A stretch of DNA of 64,000 nt from Plantago major (Eukaryota; Streptophyta; Magnoliopsida; Lamiales; Plantaginaceae), in assembly GCA_026545765.1 (NCBI GenBank), contig CM048840.1:25052765-25116764 (forward strand), written 5' to 3'. This document shows, one piece after another, positions 45,245 through 58,848 of the stretch; the stretch's first letter is position 1; each line of letters opens with the position of its first letter. The notes under the pieces are model-generated. The model searched no databases. It saw only the letters and a list, made by a program, of their open reading frames with translations, and was not told the DNA's origin. The position numbers and the translations under genes are program-made.

Positions 45245-46339
45245 GACGCGTGTATATAGTACAATTTAGAATGGTATCCAATCTCCTTTGAAGAGTCATT
45301 TGTGCAATAAACAATGAATTGAGTCATTCGACCTAGGATTTTTAATGAAACCTTATTTGTCGGATGAAGATAATCCAAATCCAGAAGTTATCTGGTGTGA
45401 TTTGAAAATGGGCGAATTACTGTTGAGATGGATAGGGAGAGGAGTAGAAACAAAGGCAGCCCATTGGGATGGTCGAAGATTATAGAATTAGTGCCAACAA
45501 CTAAGACGAATTAAGGCTTCTATTTCTCTTTGGGTCACTTTCTCTCCCTTAAACTAATCCAATATCTTTGTATTTCACTCCAATCCAATTCTTACCACCT
45601 CGACTTCTTGTCTCTTCTTCTAATTTTCTAAGCAATTTTGTTTCTAATATCAAACAACCTAATAGTAACCATTTTTAACCTTTTTTATTTTTCTAATCGT
45701 ATTATTTTAGTTAATTTACACCATGATTAATGATTGATGGCAGTTGCACAACAACAATACATGCATCGAAAATGTCATTTTGTTTTAAATTTTAGCAATA
45801 TTTTACATGTTTAGGGTGCGTTTGGATCTTCTTGAATCTTGATCTTTTCATTCTAATCTGTATGAGCAGATTCCAAATATGTTCATCTAATATAGAGATC
45901 ATCCACAAACTGTCATCACTTTGCTTGAGCTCCACCTGATACCATCTCCAACAATGGACTTTCACGTATGATCAGAAGTTTTATACCGTAGTAATTTTTA
46001 TAACTTATAAGTGTATTAAGCAAATAGTAGTGTCTCATAATGGTCTTATTTTGTCAAATACTTGTATGGGACATTAACCTTTGTGAGAGTTGAAAAAAAA
46101 TTATTATTCAGAAAAAATAAAGTATTTAATATGCTGTTTTATTTTTTTGATAATAGGACAATGATTGAATGAAGCTACACGTGAGGGATATTTTTTGAAG
46201 TCATGCATTGAAAAATCTTTTGAGATTGATAATAAGGCTCTTCACGTGAGGAGGCATGGTGCAAGTCCCACATCATAAATAGTTATAATGGTCCCGGATA
46301 AAACCTACCTAAGTCTGAGAGCTATTTCCCTTGGCCAAA

Positions 46340-46393
<54 letters not shown>

Positions 46394-47160
46394 AGAAAGA
46401 AGAAAGAAGAAAGAAGTTTAAATGTGATTAGGAGTTATCATGTTGCACTGGCAAGAAACTGTACTTGTGTCGTATTAGAAGTTCCATCACTAGTTTGTTC
46501 ATTACAATTTTCATCTATTACGTGGGAAAAATAGAAAGAAAAAAAAAAAACGATTGACTTGGTTGAAATTCTATCAATAACATTGTATTATGTTAGAATA
46601 TTCTCACTGGTTATTAATCTTTTGGTTGGGAATCAATTATATAACTTTCTTAAGAGCTTTAAAAGAAACATTTGCCCAAACTCAATTCGATTAAAACTCA
46701 ATTCACGGTTCTTCAGTCTCCTAGAACGCATGGATACATCATTGATCATTGTGGATGGAGAGTTTTATATTCACCTTTGTGGTATTGTGATTGTATTGAT
46801 GTTATTTTTAAGGTAAGGATAGGATATACTATATACTACTATATTATTTACACAATATATGATAGATCTATGAGATCCTATAATTAATGAAGGAAAATAT
46901 TACAACAAATCTTTAGTATCATGAATTATCTCTTGCTTGGTTGTCTAGTACTATGTCGTCTGAACTCTCGTACTCTTCGCCGGGTTGTGGCAGTTAATGA
47001 GGCTATGAATGTTACCGACTAATTATCTAATGTTATTTTTTGGCTTAAAAAAAAAAATCATGAATTATCTCCTTGTGCCAAGTTTATCTTATGCACTCCC
47101 TCAAACGGAGTGTGGGATTTGGCAACAAACAGAGCTAGGGCCGTAAGAATGTGAAAGTTG
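45245..47160. other. intergenic stretch with a TA microsatellite
   Basis: A (TA)n run lies at about 46352-46388. A GGTGCGTTTGGATCTTCTTG start near 45816 resembles a MITE end, but no partner end was found. No gene seen. Confidence 0.45.
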
Positions 47161-47167
47161 GACGAGG

Positions 47168-47314
47168 CAAGCTCTTTGTGAATATGCCCTCAACTCCAAT
47201 GAAACTTGGGAATTAGTCCCACGCCCGACCAACACCAACATCACCGCTTTCAAGTGGATATTTGGGACCCAGTATAAAGTAGATGGCTCTGAAGAGCGCC
47301 TAAAGCTCGACTAG
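47168..47314 (+). pseudogene. Ty1/copia reverse transcriptase scrap
   Basis: A 48-codon stretch reads QALCEYALNSNETWELVPRP, then AFKWIFGTQYKVDGSEERLK, the start of the copia RT domain (TWELVPRP ... KWIF ... KVDGS.ER.KARLV). It ends at TAG 47312; a partial 35-base direct repeat of its end (GCCTAAAGCTC) follows. No LTRs are joined to it. 47315-48238 shows no gene. Confidence 0.8.
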
Positions 47315-48238
47315 TAGTAGAGTGCCTAAAGCTCAACTAGTAGCACATGATTCACGTACATTTCCATACTACTTTTAGTCAGAGGTGGTAAAATCTCATG
47401 AATATGTTAATATTTTTTACTCTTGTATATAATTATAAATGTTATCAATACAATCACAATACTTTTATGGGGAATTGAATATCAAACTCTCTACAATCAT
47501 TTTTCTAAACATACTATATTAGGTATGGTGATATGAGTGTGATATACTTCATATCGAATATTTGAATATGCCACATGGCATACTTCCGGTGACGAATGCA
47601 TTTGGGGTCAAGTGAAGTCAGCTGACCCACCTAAAACTCTTCCCGCCATTAATATAATGATATTGATTAATCATTAAGAATAACATGGATTGTTATCTGA
47701 TTGGTTAGTGCTCTGGGTTGTATAGATAGAACTTAGAAGTCATGGTTTTGATTCTCTGCACCAGCATATTTACTTTTCTACTTTTGTTCGTTTCATTTTT
47801 TAAACTCTTTCTATTTCACTTCATCCTTTCAATAATAGTATAATATTTATTTTGGTTAATTTCTCTATCTACTTTTGATCTTTTTATCATCATATATACT
47901 TTAATATCTGAAGTAGTAGAAGTAGAACTTTATTCTCTCCAAAATTTTTATTTTTTTTAATTTGTGTTTTCCATTAATTCTATGATTTTCATAACTTTTA
48001 TTTCTACTCTTTCACTTTTGTATATCACCATTCTCATGTTTGTTCATATTTAGACTCTCGATTTTATACTTCCGTATTCTTTGTTCATATTATTATTTGA
48101 AAACATTTTCCACTTTCAAAAATGTATTTCTAAATTTGATCCTCCTAGAATATTATCCTGAGTACTTGTATTTGTGCAATCTAACTATTGCATATACTTA
48201 TCAATTAACACTATAACTATTTATTGCGACCACAATTA

Positions 48239-48380
48239 GGCTTTGTTCTTTTCAACTGAAATTTATTAAACTGAACTGAGCTGAATTGTAGTATAAAATA
48301 TAACTAAGCAGAACTGAACAGAATAAAATTGAACTGAATAAAACTGGACGAATGAGTTTTCAATTGAAGAGAACAGAGCC
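48239..48380. mobile_element. Tourist-type (PIF/Harbinger) MITE, 142 bp
   Basis: Terminal inverted repeats GGCTTTGTTCTTTTCAACTG and (reverse complement of the right end) GGCTCTGTTCTCTTCAATTG, flanked by the 3-bp duplication TTA on both sides. A PIF/Harbinger transposon lies 9 kb away at 57200-59970. Confidence 0.88.
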
Positions 48381-49269
48381 TTAGTATTCTCTACACTTAC
48401 AAAGTTACACACTTATACTAGGTGCCACACTTATACTAGGTGCCACATAGGTCCCATCATGCATCCAATATATGGTTTTCTTCATCTGCCACTAAGCCCA
48501 CATGTACCAAGCACCGCTTATATTTGATAACTCTACTCCGTTACAAAAGTCCAAGTGGGCTCAAACCAATATTCTTGTTTGTTTGTCAAATATGGTCTGG
48601 ATTAGCTGAATCATGTATCCAGATGGGAAAATTATGAAAAAAAATTTAATAAACAATGAGGCTAGTCCATGTTTTTACATCTAAACCAAAGGAGTCTCGC
48701 ATGTTGAAAATGACGTTTCCTTAAACATGAATAATCTACTATAGTAGTAGATTGCACTTGAGAAAGAATTACTAAAATTCATTGAAAGGTGAAAGAGTAA
48801 TTGAAGCTCAAAGTGTGTTGGTTGATGCATTAAATATGGAATGCCAAGAGTTGAAAATGAGAAGAATCCCACGTGGCTAAATTTGAGAAAGAAAGAACAA
48901 GTTATAAGTCCAAAACTTGCTATTGGGTTTGGGCTCCAAGGGGCACCCATGGTTTTGGAAGGGGGAGGAACTAGATAGCTCAATCACGCACCCGCCTGGC
49001 TCCGCCACGAGCCAAGCCCGGATCATGGGTTCGCGGGTCGCGGTCTTGAGTAGATTATTATCTTTTTGGGCTAGAAACATATTGTGTTTGGTTAAGCCCA
49101 AATAATTAGTCTGAAACGAAGCCCGACAGATGCGTCTGTTGGTTTGTCTGAGATTCATGACGGATCTCCATTCACGAAAGGATGTAATCGAACGGAAAAA
49201 TCCAACAGTGTGTGCTTTGAATTTTTCTTCTGCGAGGACTGTTCGTGAAAGGCTACATCTATTCAGACC

Positions 49270-49480
49270 GCAACTCTTCAATATTATAAATAGACCCCCA
49301 GAATTGGGCTTTCAATACACCGAAATCCAAACCTTCTTTCTTCTCTAATTTCTCTCTAAAAAGCCTGAACTTTCTATACTACCTAGTTCGACAAGTTAGC
49401 AATTCAGTGCTAGAATTCTAACTTCTTCATTCTTCATCTTTAGATCGATCGCTAAGTAACCGTGAAAGGCGCAGGTATGA
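49270..49480 (+). promoter_or_regulatory. LTR-like promoter region with TATAAATAG
   Basis: AATATTATAAATAGACCCCC at about 49279-49298, followed by a long C/T-rich leader. The surroundings (48880-49680) look like the LTR of a copia element, but I found no paired copy, PBS or clear TG...CA edges. 49700-50480 holds no gene. Confidence 0.35.
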
Positions 49481-50485
49481 TCAAAGTCTTAAGACCGGCA
49501 GGGTCAACCTCAAAGCAGACTTATACTCTCTGTTTTCGTATACCATCTTCTATACACCCACTATCTACAACCAACAAATTCGACCATACTCTTACCCCTA
49601 TTAATCTCACTCTCTTCACACTGTAGTCTCACTGCTACAGTGAGAGGGTAAGACTCCAAAAGACCATTGTCTAACAAACCATCCGGATGATTTTAGTTTG
49701 ACTGTTCAGATAACGGCTACTTCAGTTTGATGAGAAGGCAGGCTCCCTATATTATTTTGTCTTAGTGTCTGCAACCATAGACACGGCTTCACGTGTCGTG
49801 ACCCATGTCGATGAATGTCCGAAATATCGAGAAGACTTATTATAACGAATAGATTCTACACACTTATCTATACATACGTTAAAGATTTTATATAAGATGA
49901 AATTATATGTATCAGAACTCCATATCAATTAGTTGAACTGCAGATGGAATGCTATCGGCCAAAACAGCCTTCTCTGGTACACTTTTGTCAAGAGGAAACC
50001 AATCATTCTAGTAAGATTTTTCTTCCATTCTATCCAATTCTAGAACTATCAATTGTTTCATTTTCAATTATAACCAACTGACTAAGCCATGCTTGTCCCA
50101 GTGTAATAAAGAGTCAAGATACTAGAATGTAATCAAGTATTATTCACATTTCATTGAATTTCTAGGATCCTTGCACGAATTGAAAATCACTGGAGGAGAA
50201 GTTTATACAAGATGCATCATGTAACTTCAACACATATCTCTCAGCAGACACTGATCATGGAAATGCTCTCTACTATAACATTAAGGAATAAATCTAGACT
50301 TTAATATGAATGTCTCCTGGTCTACTAAGCAGTAAGCAAGCTGTTGAAACCGAATTTTAACGTGGAGAAAATAACAAACAGGAATGGATATATACACTTT
50401 ACTCTAGTTCAGGCAGTTTACATTATTATCATCTTGATCCATTGGTCTAGGCTGCTCCGGTAGGATAGGGTAATCCAATTCCACG

Positions 50486-53400
50486 TTAGCATGCATCTGG
50501 CACATCGGCTACTTCCACGGTCAAAGGCAAAGCCTGCTAGAAAACATGTCAAGAACTTCAAATTCTTAGTACATGACAACGGACGGAGAATAGAAGCATG
50601 GTGGGGGTGTAGACTGTAGAGTACCTTTGAGGCGGTTGTCTCAATGCATGTTGAGTCCATCTCTTTGGCTAATGCATCTACGGCCTTGTCATCTATCACC
50701 ATATCCTTCTGGTGGATAAATTAAAGAGAAACAAAGAGTCAAATTAGCCGATTAGAATGACACTTTGAACAAGCAAGCAAGCATTTTTTAATGGTAAAAA
50801 GTATTCCCCACATCTTCAAATGGACAATTTGAAGAATTTAAAGAGTGCCAGAAAGCAAAATGGGATATACATGCTCTCTTTCTTCGATTCCAGCAACTGC
50901 CATGTTGGATGTGCCAGGTGCAGATTTCCTGTATGGATAAGTAACATATGATTAATGTAAAATGGAAAGAAACAAAAGAAAAAGGAAAAAAAGAAGCAGC
51001 AAAGATAGAACTGTAGAAGTATACATCTCATAATCAAAATTAACATCAGGCTCAGGATCATTTCTTCTATCTTTATTCTCTGCGTCTTCTTCTGCCTGTC
51101 AAACACAACATTCACCATAAATTCCATAGTATTATTATTCTTGTATGTTAGACGGTCTAACGGTTAGAATGATGGAAATTAGAATAATGCACCTAACTCT
51201 GGGTTGTGTTGTGATTCTTCTTAAAATTTAAGTTTTATATGAAAATTAGGGGAATACTCACGATACTTGGGTGGGTGGTAGTGTGGTTCTTCCAAACATT
51301 ATGTGAAAATTAAGGGAACGTGCATGTTGAGTTCGGTGGGTGGCGGTGTTGGCTCTTCCTAATATTTAAGATTTATCTAACCGTTTGACCGTCGAATGCA
51401 AGCTTTTGCCCAAAACTATAGGAACAGAACTTCCAGAATAGGAGGGAGCACCAACAAAAGCAACTGCAGCAGCAGAAAAAGCCAACTAAACTATGATATA
51501 TGATATTTGGTATAAGATGCATTTGCGGACAAAATATGGAAACACAACTGGATGGCCGAATATTAGCATATCATGCAAGAACTTGGCAGTGCGTGATATG
51601 TAAGTGTTCTATAATCAAGACCATAAAAGAAATTTAAGTTTATCAGGCACAGTTGCCCCCAGTTTGCCTGAAAAAGTAGTTGGTTACGAAGTCAAAAAAA
51701 GTGAGAATAGATAGGTAATGGCGTAATGCATACTACACGAAATGATTAGTGAAATACAGGATGATAGATGTGTCGATTGCAGACCTTTCAGGAGTAACTG
51801 ACTCTCGCATCAAGTAAAATGGGAAGTTGATGAAGTTCTGTCGAGATAAATACAATTTTTGTTCTAAATAACTCAGACTAGCAATAGCCTCATGAATATT
51901 ATTGTGCCTGCTCTGCTCCGAGCAACGTAGCATTCATAATAATATGTGTACCTTAGCAGCAAATTTGTTCACCTTACTACGATTTTCATTAGTTTAACTG
52001 CAAGATGAGATATCAGTGACACTCATATTACATACAGTTAAGTTAATCATGTGATGAATTCGGATTTACTCTGACGAGATATGAACTTATTTGCGCTTGC
52101 TCTTATTCTTCAGAAAATTTTACAACATAAACATGGTATTCCTTTAGCCCACAACATAGAAGATGATGATGAATAAAACTAACACCACTTTATAGTATAT
52201 AAATTTTTCAATAATGTCTAGGTCCTTACTAAAATAATTGTTCCTTTTTCCTCGGCGAGCATTTTCTTCCAAATTGTTCCTGTCTTATTGTTCTTTAATT
52301 CTTGGTCTCTCCTTTAAATAGTAATGGGAATAGTTTTCAGGTATCTCTTCTCTTCTGCTGACAATGTTAATACACGCCGACTAGTATGGTTCAAATAGGT
52401 CATCTACATGCTAAGTTTAGGCGAAATAATGGGAACGAGTTGGGACATTGAAAAGTCACAAAATAAATGGCAGAAGATTTTTTCCTAATGCTGAATATGG
52501 CAAATGTCTCACACATACCTCTGGAAATTCAGTATCAGGAGGCCTCTCCTGGAACTGCACGCTTGGTGCATGTCGAAGCTTTGATAAATTATCAAGGAGC
52601 TTCGCTCGTATTTGTTCCAGCAGCGCCTGAGAGTTCTTGTTCTCCATGTTACTGGGAGCTACATGAAGTGTGTATTCTGGACCAAAATACTCTATGTATT
52701 CATGCTCCGGTACTTTATCATCAACCTCTACTCCAAGGGCCACTCCAGTCTGTTCAAGGAAGGAAAAACAAACACATTAACAGGAGAAGATGACTACTGA
52801 TAAGGATATTTATGATACTGATCAGTTTCTGTATCTGAAAATTCTCTTTTACTAACAACGTAATCATAAATTTTCTTGCAGCTCAAGAATTTTCTGTGGT
52901 AACATCCAATGTTTTTTCAACACGACCATTTATAAAATTATTCTAGTGAAGTTGCTGACACTACAAGAGATTTGATCTATTGCGACTCATAAATTTACGA
53001 TTCTTTGTAAGAGTCACAAAAATGAACTAAAAGAAGGTCAAAAAATACGACTTCAATTAAATGATATTCAGAAAGAATTACAAATACACATCAGGTACCT
53101 CATAACACCAGCAACGGGCAACATTGCGAATTGTATAGCCACCTCCACCCAGCAAGAGAAGTGGCACGTTGAAAGATCTCATAAATCTAACACACTCTGC
53201 ATGCCCTTTGACTGAGAGATTGAAGCAACCTAGCCTATCCCCAGATAAGGAGTCTGCTCCACATTGTAAGATGACAGCTCCTGGCCTATAAACCTCCATC
53301 ACTTTACTAAGAATTGGCTTAAATAAGGACTGGTAGCTTTCGTCATCTATTCCATCATCTAGTGGAACATTAAGGGCGTAATATTTTCCCCTTCCATATC

Positions 53401-54803
53401 CAGTATCTCGTATGTGCCCGGTTCCAGGGAAATAATCTCCAAATTTATGAAATGAAACTGTCATAACCCTGTCTGTCACGTAGAAAGCCTCCTCAACACC
53501 ATCACCATGATGTATATCAATATCCACATACAATACACGCTGAAAAATTAAAGCACATCAATATAGACTCAACGTGTGAAACTACTATTTTTACATGTTT
53601 AAGGGAAAACACGAGAGAATTTCACCATGCCAATAGTTGTGAAATTAGACCTTAAGGAGTTCTCTTAAACTGTTTTTCATGAAGGAGTTCTTTTATTTAT
53701 GGACATGGTTGCCCTGAAATGTAAGTTCCAAATGTCACCTATGACAGCGATTGTTGCTAATCAAATAACACTATACCTGACCAGATTGGCATGATTCTGA
53801 CTGATCCAACTTATAAATACTTCAGAACTGGAAATGAAAGTGTAAAGACACAGGCTGTATGTGTTAATTTATGGATATCAAGTTATTAACTATTGAATGA
53901 TGTTCATGGAACATAAAAATTGATTACATCATCAAAGTGATAGGCTGGCTTGTTCTATGCATGCATTGGAGTATATTTTTATTCCTCTAGTTCCCATCTC
54001 TCTGTCTAATTTCACCTAGCAGTGATATCATGCATTATCATAAACGTCAGGTCGTGTTCACATGTTTTACCCAAATGGGTGGTTGTATTACTTTATATGG
54101 GTCATGAGCAAAAGTGGCGCAAATTATGCGCAAGTAGCACAAATTATGAGCAACTAGCACAATAATGAGCAAGTAGTGCTACTTAGTGACGAAAAAAAGC
54201 TGTGCGAATTGTGAGCAGTGCTTTACGGAAAAATAAAAGTAGCGAAAATTATGCTATTTCTGTAAACGGACCTACCTCATGAGTTTTAAGGAGCTCGAGA
54301 ATTGCCAGCACTATGTCATTCACATAACAGAAACCTGAAGCCTCACATTTCTTTGCATGGTGAAGACCGCCAGACCAGTTGATAGCAATGTCACAGTGTC
54401 TGTGGTTTAACTTCACAGCTCCACCAATAGAACCTCCAGCATAAGTTTGACAAAACGAATAAAGACCGTCAAAAACAGGGCAATCCTCCCCAACATTGAA
54501 CCTTTTTAACTGGCGCATGTGGTCATGCTGCGAGTCTGGTGTAACTCTTCGCAAGAAGGAAACATAGTCATCTGCATGAAAACGGCACATATCCTTCTCA
54601 CGCGCTGGATTAGGCTTCAAAACATGCATATGTTGCAGTAAGTTATACTCGGCAAGGAGAGCATGAGTCATCCGCATTCGGTGGGGCTTCATCGGATGAC
54701 CTTGCCCATAGTAGTAGTTTCCAACTTCTGGGTCATAGAAGTAGCACACTTTTCTTTTCGTCCCATCCGCTCCAGAGGGTAAAGAGTTGCCACCAGTATC
54801 CAT
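50486..54803 (-). CDS. HDA19: histone deacetylase, class I RPD3 type (HDA19-like), 7 exons, 486 residues
   Basis: A zinc-dependent deacetylase of histone lysines that works in nuclear corepressor complexes. Exons: 54276-54803, 53099-53539, 52519-52749, 51025-51095, 50871-50928, 50625-50708, 50486-50533; all introns are GT-AG and phases agree. The start [14 protein letters not shown], then [19 protein letters not shown], is typical of the HDA19 branch. The active site is complete: [20 protein letters not shown] (His-His pair), [10 protein letters not shown] (zinc Asp/His), [12 protein letters not shown] (zinc Asp) and [17 protein letters not shown] (catalytic Tyr). The acidic C-terminal tail is slightly shorter than in Arabidopsis HDA19 (about 500 residues) and ends VADVPDAC. 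No lesion seen. Confidence 0.93.
51140..51402. mobile_element. TIR element (MITE) in the fourth-to-third exon intron of HDA19-like gene, 263 bp
   Basis: Ends CTTGTATGTTAGACGGTCTA and (reverse complement of the right end) CTTGCATTCGACGGTCAAAC are inverted repeats of about 27 bases sharing ACGGTTAGA. Two related internal segments (GAAAATTAGGGGAA and GAAAATTAAGGGAA) are repeated. No TSD could be assigned. The host intron is 51096-52518, 1423 bp. Confidence 0.7.
54085..54260. repeat. short degenerate repeats in the first coding intron of HDA19-like gene
   Basis: AGCACAAATTATGAGCAA-type 20-mers are repeated about five times in intron 53540-54275. Confidence 0.6.
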
Positions 54804-54811
54804 AGTCTAAC

Positions 54812-56458
54812 CTGCGCAAAGAAAGCACAATGAAAGGCTTCCTAAAATTTGGCTAGAACTAAACAAGCAATTGTGCAGTGCAACCAAAATGAAACAATAA
54901 GAACCATAGATGTTCTGTACATGCAAAGAACTATAGTGTTTAAGAAAATTAATGTCATGCTAAAGTATAATTTATGACGAGGGGATGTGATTAAAAAAAA
55001 GAAGAAGAGGTCACATAGATTCTTAAGGTGTTCGCAACATTTTGTCAGTCAATTTCTCAGCGCAGTATATTTGCGTTCCTAGTGCAATCAGCACATACTA
55101 GAACTTTTTCCTTTGATTGTTTCTGTCTAGAGACTTGGATACTGTTTATAAGGAAATTAAACAATCTCGGAATGTTGTGCTGTAGCCAGCTTTATCTATC
55201 GTAATTGGTGAAACCAAATCTACTGGACCATCTCAGTGAAACTATAGAAGCGATAAAACCAGTTAACAAAATGCAGAATCTCATGCTGCGAAAACTAAAA
55301 CAAAAGAAGAAAGAAAAAAAAATCATGTGTCCCTGTCATTTTAAAATCAAACTGTATATGGCAAATAATACCAAAATGACATTAAATCGTAGGAGTACAG
55401 TTGGCAGGATATGCAATTGATATGCCGTGCAGCACAAAGATATTTTCTCTCTGCTTGCCATTAACAAATGCAAAGACGAAGGAAGCATTTTCGTTTGTAA
55501 AAGTATATAGATAACTTGTAAGAATGCTAATGACAAAAATGGTGGTAAATGAGGAAAAGGCAGTAATAAACACTAGAAGGTACCCAAATCATACAACAAT
55601 CTAGGCTGTGTTAGTAGAAATCTTATATATGATAGAAAAATATCATACTTCAAAGATCACATTCTCATCATAGGCAATTAACTCAAACATTACATAGAAA
55701 TCAACATTCAAGCAAGTGCATGAAACTGCAAAAGAAGTCCATGGAGCATAGATTTCAAAATGTTTGCTTTGCTCATGAATTTGGGCTCAGATTTTAACCA
55801 GATCCGACTGTTGACTGTTGCGCTAATTTTGCACAAGTGGGACTAACAAATCCGGAAGATGCGAATGTATGCGCCATATAAACAATTCGCAACCACTCCA
55901 TAAACTTTCACAAAGAAAAATTCAGTTTAACAACTCAACGTTTATTCATATCTATACCCAGTATCTAGTCAATAAATAAATTCACATATCAAAATTGAAG
56001 AAACACAAATCAGTACTTTCAGTTATCACAACACACAATTCACATAAGATCTAACCATGGAACAGGGCTAGTGATTCCGAGCTTAATCAAACCCGCAATG
56101 AGAGTTGAAATTCCGTCCACAAGGGTATAATTACCCAAACAAAGATCGGAAAAAACAAACAAATTCGAACAAAACCAGATCAAAATGCTCTATTCACCCA
56201 AAATTCACCAACTCAAATAACTGAGCATCGCATCAAAGGGGAGAAAAATCGTGCATTCGTGCATGTGAGCTAGAAATCAAGATCACCCCATCAATTTAAA
56301 CCTAGAAATAGTAACCAGCAACTTGCTCATGCTCATGCAGTATAGTAAAAATCCAATCTTGGATTCGAATTTAACTCTAGGAAAACAGATCAAGAAATAT
56401 GCATAATTGACATGTTCGATTTGAATTGCAGGAGAGGAAGAGAGGAGATGGATTTTAC
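54812..56458 (-). other. probable 5'UTR intron of the HDA19-like gene
   Basis: The donor GATTTCAG|GTAAAATC at 56459/56458 and the acceptor TTGCGCAG|GTTAGACT at 54812, eight bases before the ATG, define a 1647-bp leader intron. The upstream exon (56460 to roughly 56600) is UTR-like. No other gene is visible in the interval. Confidence 0.55.
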
Positions 56459-57199
56459 CTGAAATCGTCGATGATTGAACGGTAGTAGTGGTGTGATTAT
56501 TGAGTTGAGTGATAGGAAATGATACGCAGTACTTCCTAGTTCCAGTTCTTTTGTAGGTGATGGTGGTGGTATCAAGAGCTTGCCAACTTTGTTTCTTTGC
56601 TATCCTGTCAAATTCCCTTTCTACCCTTTCTTCCTCCAAAACAAGCAACTTTTTTGTCACGAACATGCGATTTCTTAGACCACCACGACGCATTATCACG
56701 CTGTCATGCAATTAATTTTTTTCTTTTCAAATTTTTTTAAACATGTTTACCATATTATAAGAGTGTTTAGAAGTTGAAATTAATAAAATTGCATTTATAT
56801 AACTCGTTTTACAATTTATTAAGGTTCAGTCATAATTTAAATAAGTGAAACTTCATTCAAACCACGAATATATTACAATAAACTGCAGGGAATTTAAATC
56901 AAACTAACACACAAATATAAATGCAGCAAACACACAACACACAAATGGAAATGCAACAAACACACAATACACGTTGGGCAAGCTCCACAGTCAACGCATC
57001 CTCCAAATATGTTCCATCAAGTCTGCAGTGAATTCGTCATGCTTGACCAAACTATGCATTCGCCGTGAATTTTTCATTACTCCGGGATAGAATTTATTGT
57101 AGATTGCATCCGTCGGATACGAACTCCGTCAATCACATCCGGTACATGCTCACGGGTATCTTGTTCGAACTTTTCGATTTCTTTGTCATAGTTTAGGTA

Positions 57200-58340
57200 T
57201 GTGGCGCTCATCCTCAACTATTATGTTGTGGAGTGTGATGCAGCAATCTATAATCTTTCTGAGTATGGCTCTGTTGTGTGCAAGGGCTGGATTCCGTATT
57301 ATCGCAAATCTTGCTCGCATAACTCCAAAAGCACGTTCCACATCTTTCCGGCAAGACTCCTAACGTGCAGAGAACTTGGCTTCTTTGTGCGTTTTCGGAT
57401 TCGGGATGGCACTCACAAATGTAGCCCAAGCTGGGTAGATGCCATCGGTTAGGTAGTAAGGCATGTCGTACTGATGGCCATTGACCTCGAAGTTGACCTG
57501 AGGTGCCATGCCGTTCAGGAGATCGTCGAACACCGGTGAACGTTGCACGATTGACAAGTCATTGTACTTTCTGGAAATCCCAAAGAATGAATGTCATATA
57601 CAAGTATCTTGGGATGCTACTGCTTCTAAAACAAGGGTAGGCTTTTTGCTTCTACCTTGGAATTGACCGTGCCACGCCTTGGGATAGTTCTTCCATGTCC
57701 AGTGCATATAGTCGATACTCCCAAGCATGCCCGGAAAGCCTCTTGCACCGTTGATTGACAGAAGCCTTCGTAGATCGGCTTCATTGGCCCTCCACATGTA
57801 TGTTGGACCAAACTCAGCAACCACGGCGTCACAAAAACGCGAAAGACACTTGAGAGTCGTACTTTCACCAAGTCGGCAGTACTCATCAACCGAGTCGGCA
57901 GAAGCCCCATAAGCTAGCATGCGAACGGCTGCGGTACATTTTTGGAGTTAACCCCTATCGGCCAAGACCATCTGGCTTGCACATAAAGTAATCATCTTGA
58001 TGCACCACACCCGCAACCACCCGTTCGAACAACGACTCGTCTTTTTGAATCTCCGTCAGAATTTATCTGCATAGGGTGATTTATCCATAGTAGTCTTCCT
58101 CCAATTGTTTGCCACGCTCTTCTCTTGACCTCTCAATGTAAGAACGCTTCTTCTTAGGCCTTCGTGGTTCGTCTTGTTGTTGATGTTGCATTGGAAGTGT
58201 TGGATCATATTTGGTACGTTTTGTATTATCATGCTTTGCATTTGTACGAAAGGATTGGATGAAGAAGAACCACCCAAACTTTCATCAGATGATGAATTGG
58301 TCTCTGAAGAAGAATCGTGCGTTGGTAATGGGTTGAACAT
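57200..58340 (-). pseudogene. PIF/Harbinger transposase (broken)
   Basis: The ATG at 58340 opens a Ser-rich N-terminus. A stop near 58056 and frame changes follow. Frame 57920-57594 has LAYGASADSVDEYCRLGEST, then GFPGMLGSIDYMHWTWKNYP and FQGRSKKPTLVLEAVASQD, the DDE-type Harbinger (HARBI1-like) core with its first Asp. Frame 57557-57360 carries YYLTDGIYPAWATFVSAIP, then TAG (57360-57362) where Gln is expected, then ERAFGVMRARFAI in the same frame, including the region of the last acidic residue. This enzyme would cut and paste the element with the help of the ORF1 protein at 58849-59970. Confidence 0.88.
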
Positions 58341-58848
58341 AATTATCTTTGGAAACTTGAAAAGGAGGGAGTGTTTTTTGTTTAGTTAAGATAATGGAAG
58401 AAGGGATGAATGCAAGTAGGTTGGTGTGTCTGAACATCAGTTCTATGGTTGCATTATATAGACAAGTTGTGGGAGATGAGTGACTCATTTCTTAGTCATA
58501 GCTAACTCACAATGCATTGGATGCCTGACAAAGTGAAGATAAGATGCCTGACAAGATGCCTCACAAAGCAAAGACAAGATGTCTAACAAAGTAACGATAA
58601 GATGCCTGACAAAGCAAAGATAAGATACCTGGATGTCTGACAAAGTAAAGATAAGATCATAATACTTACTTTTCGTAGTTCCAATAATTCAAATTCAAAT
58701 TCAATTTCAAAGCACAATGATTTTATTACAACGGATACTTGGGAAAGTAAAACACAAACAAGTCACACTTCGGAAAGTAAAAAACAAACAAGTCACACTT
58801 CACATAATTTGAAATACAAACAAACTAACAAGCTCCAAACTTCACCCA

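Noticed and set aside
56283..56711. Minus-strand 142-residue frame as a gene upstream of the histone deacetylase
   Set aside because: It overlaps the probable 5'UTR exon and leader intron, has no domain and low-complexity composition.
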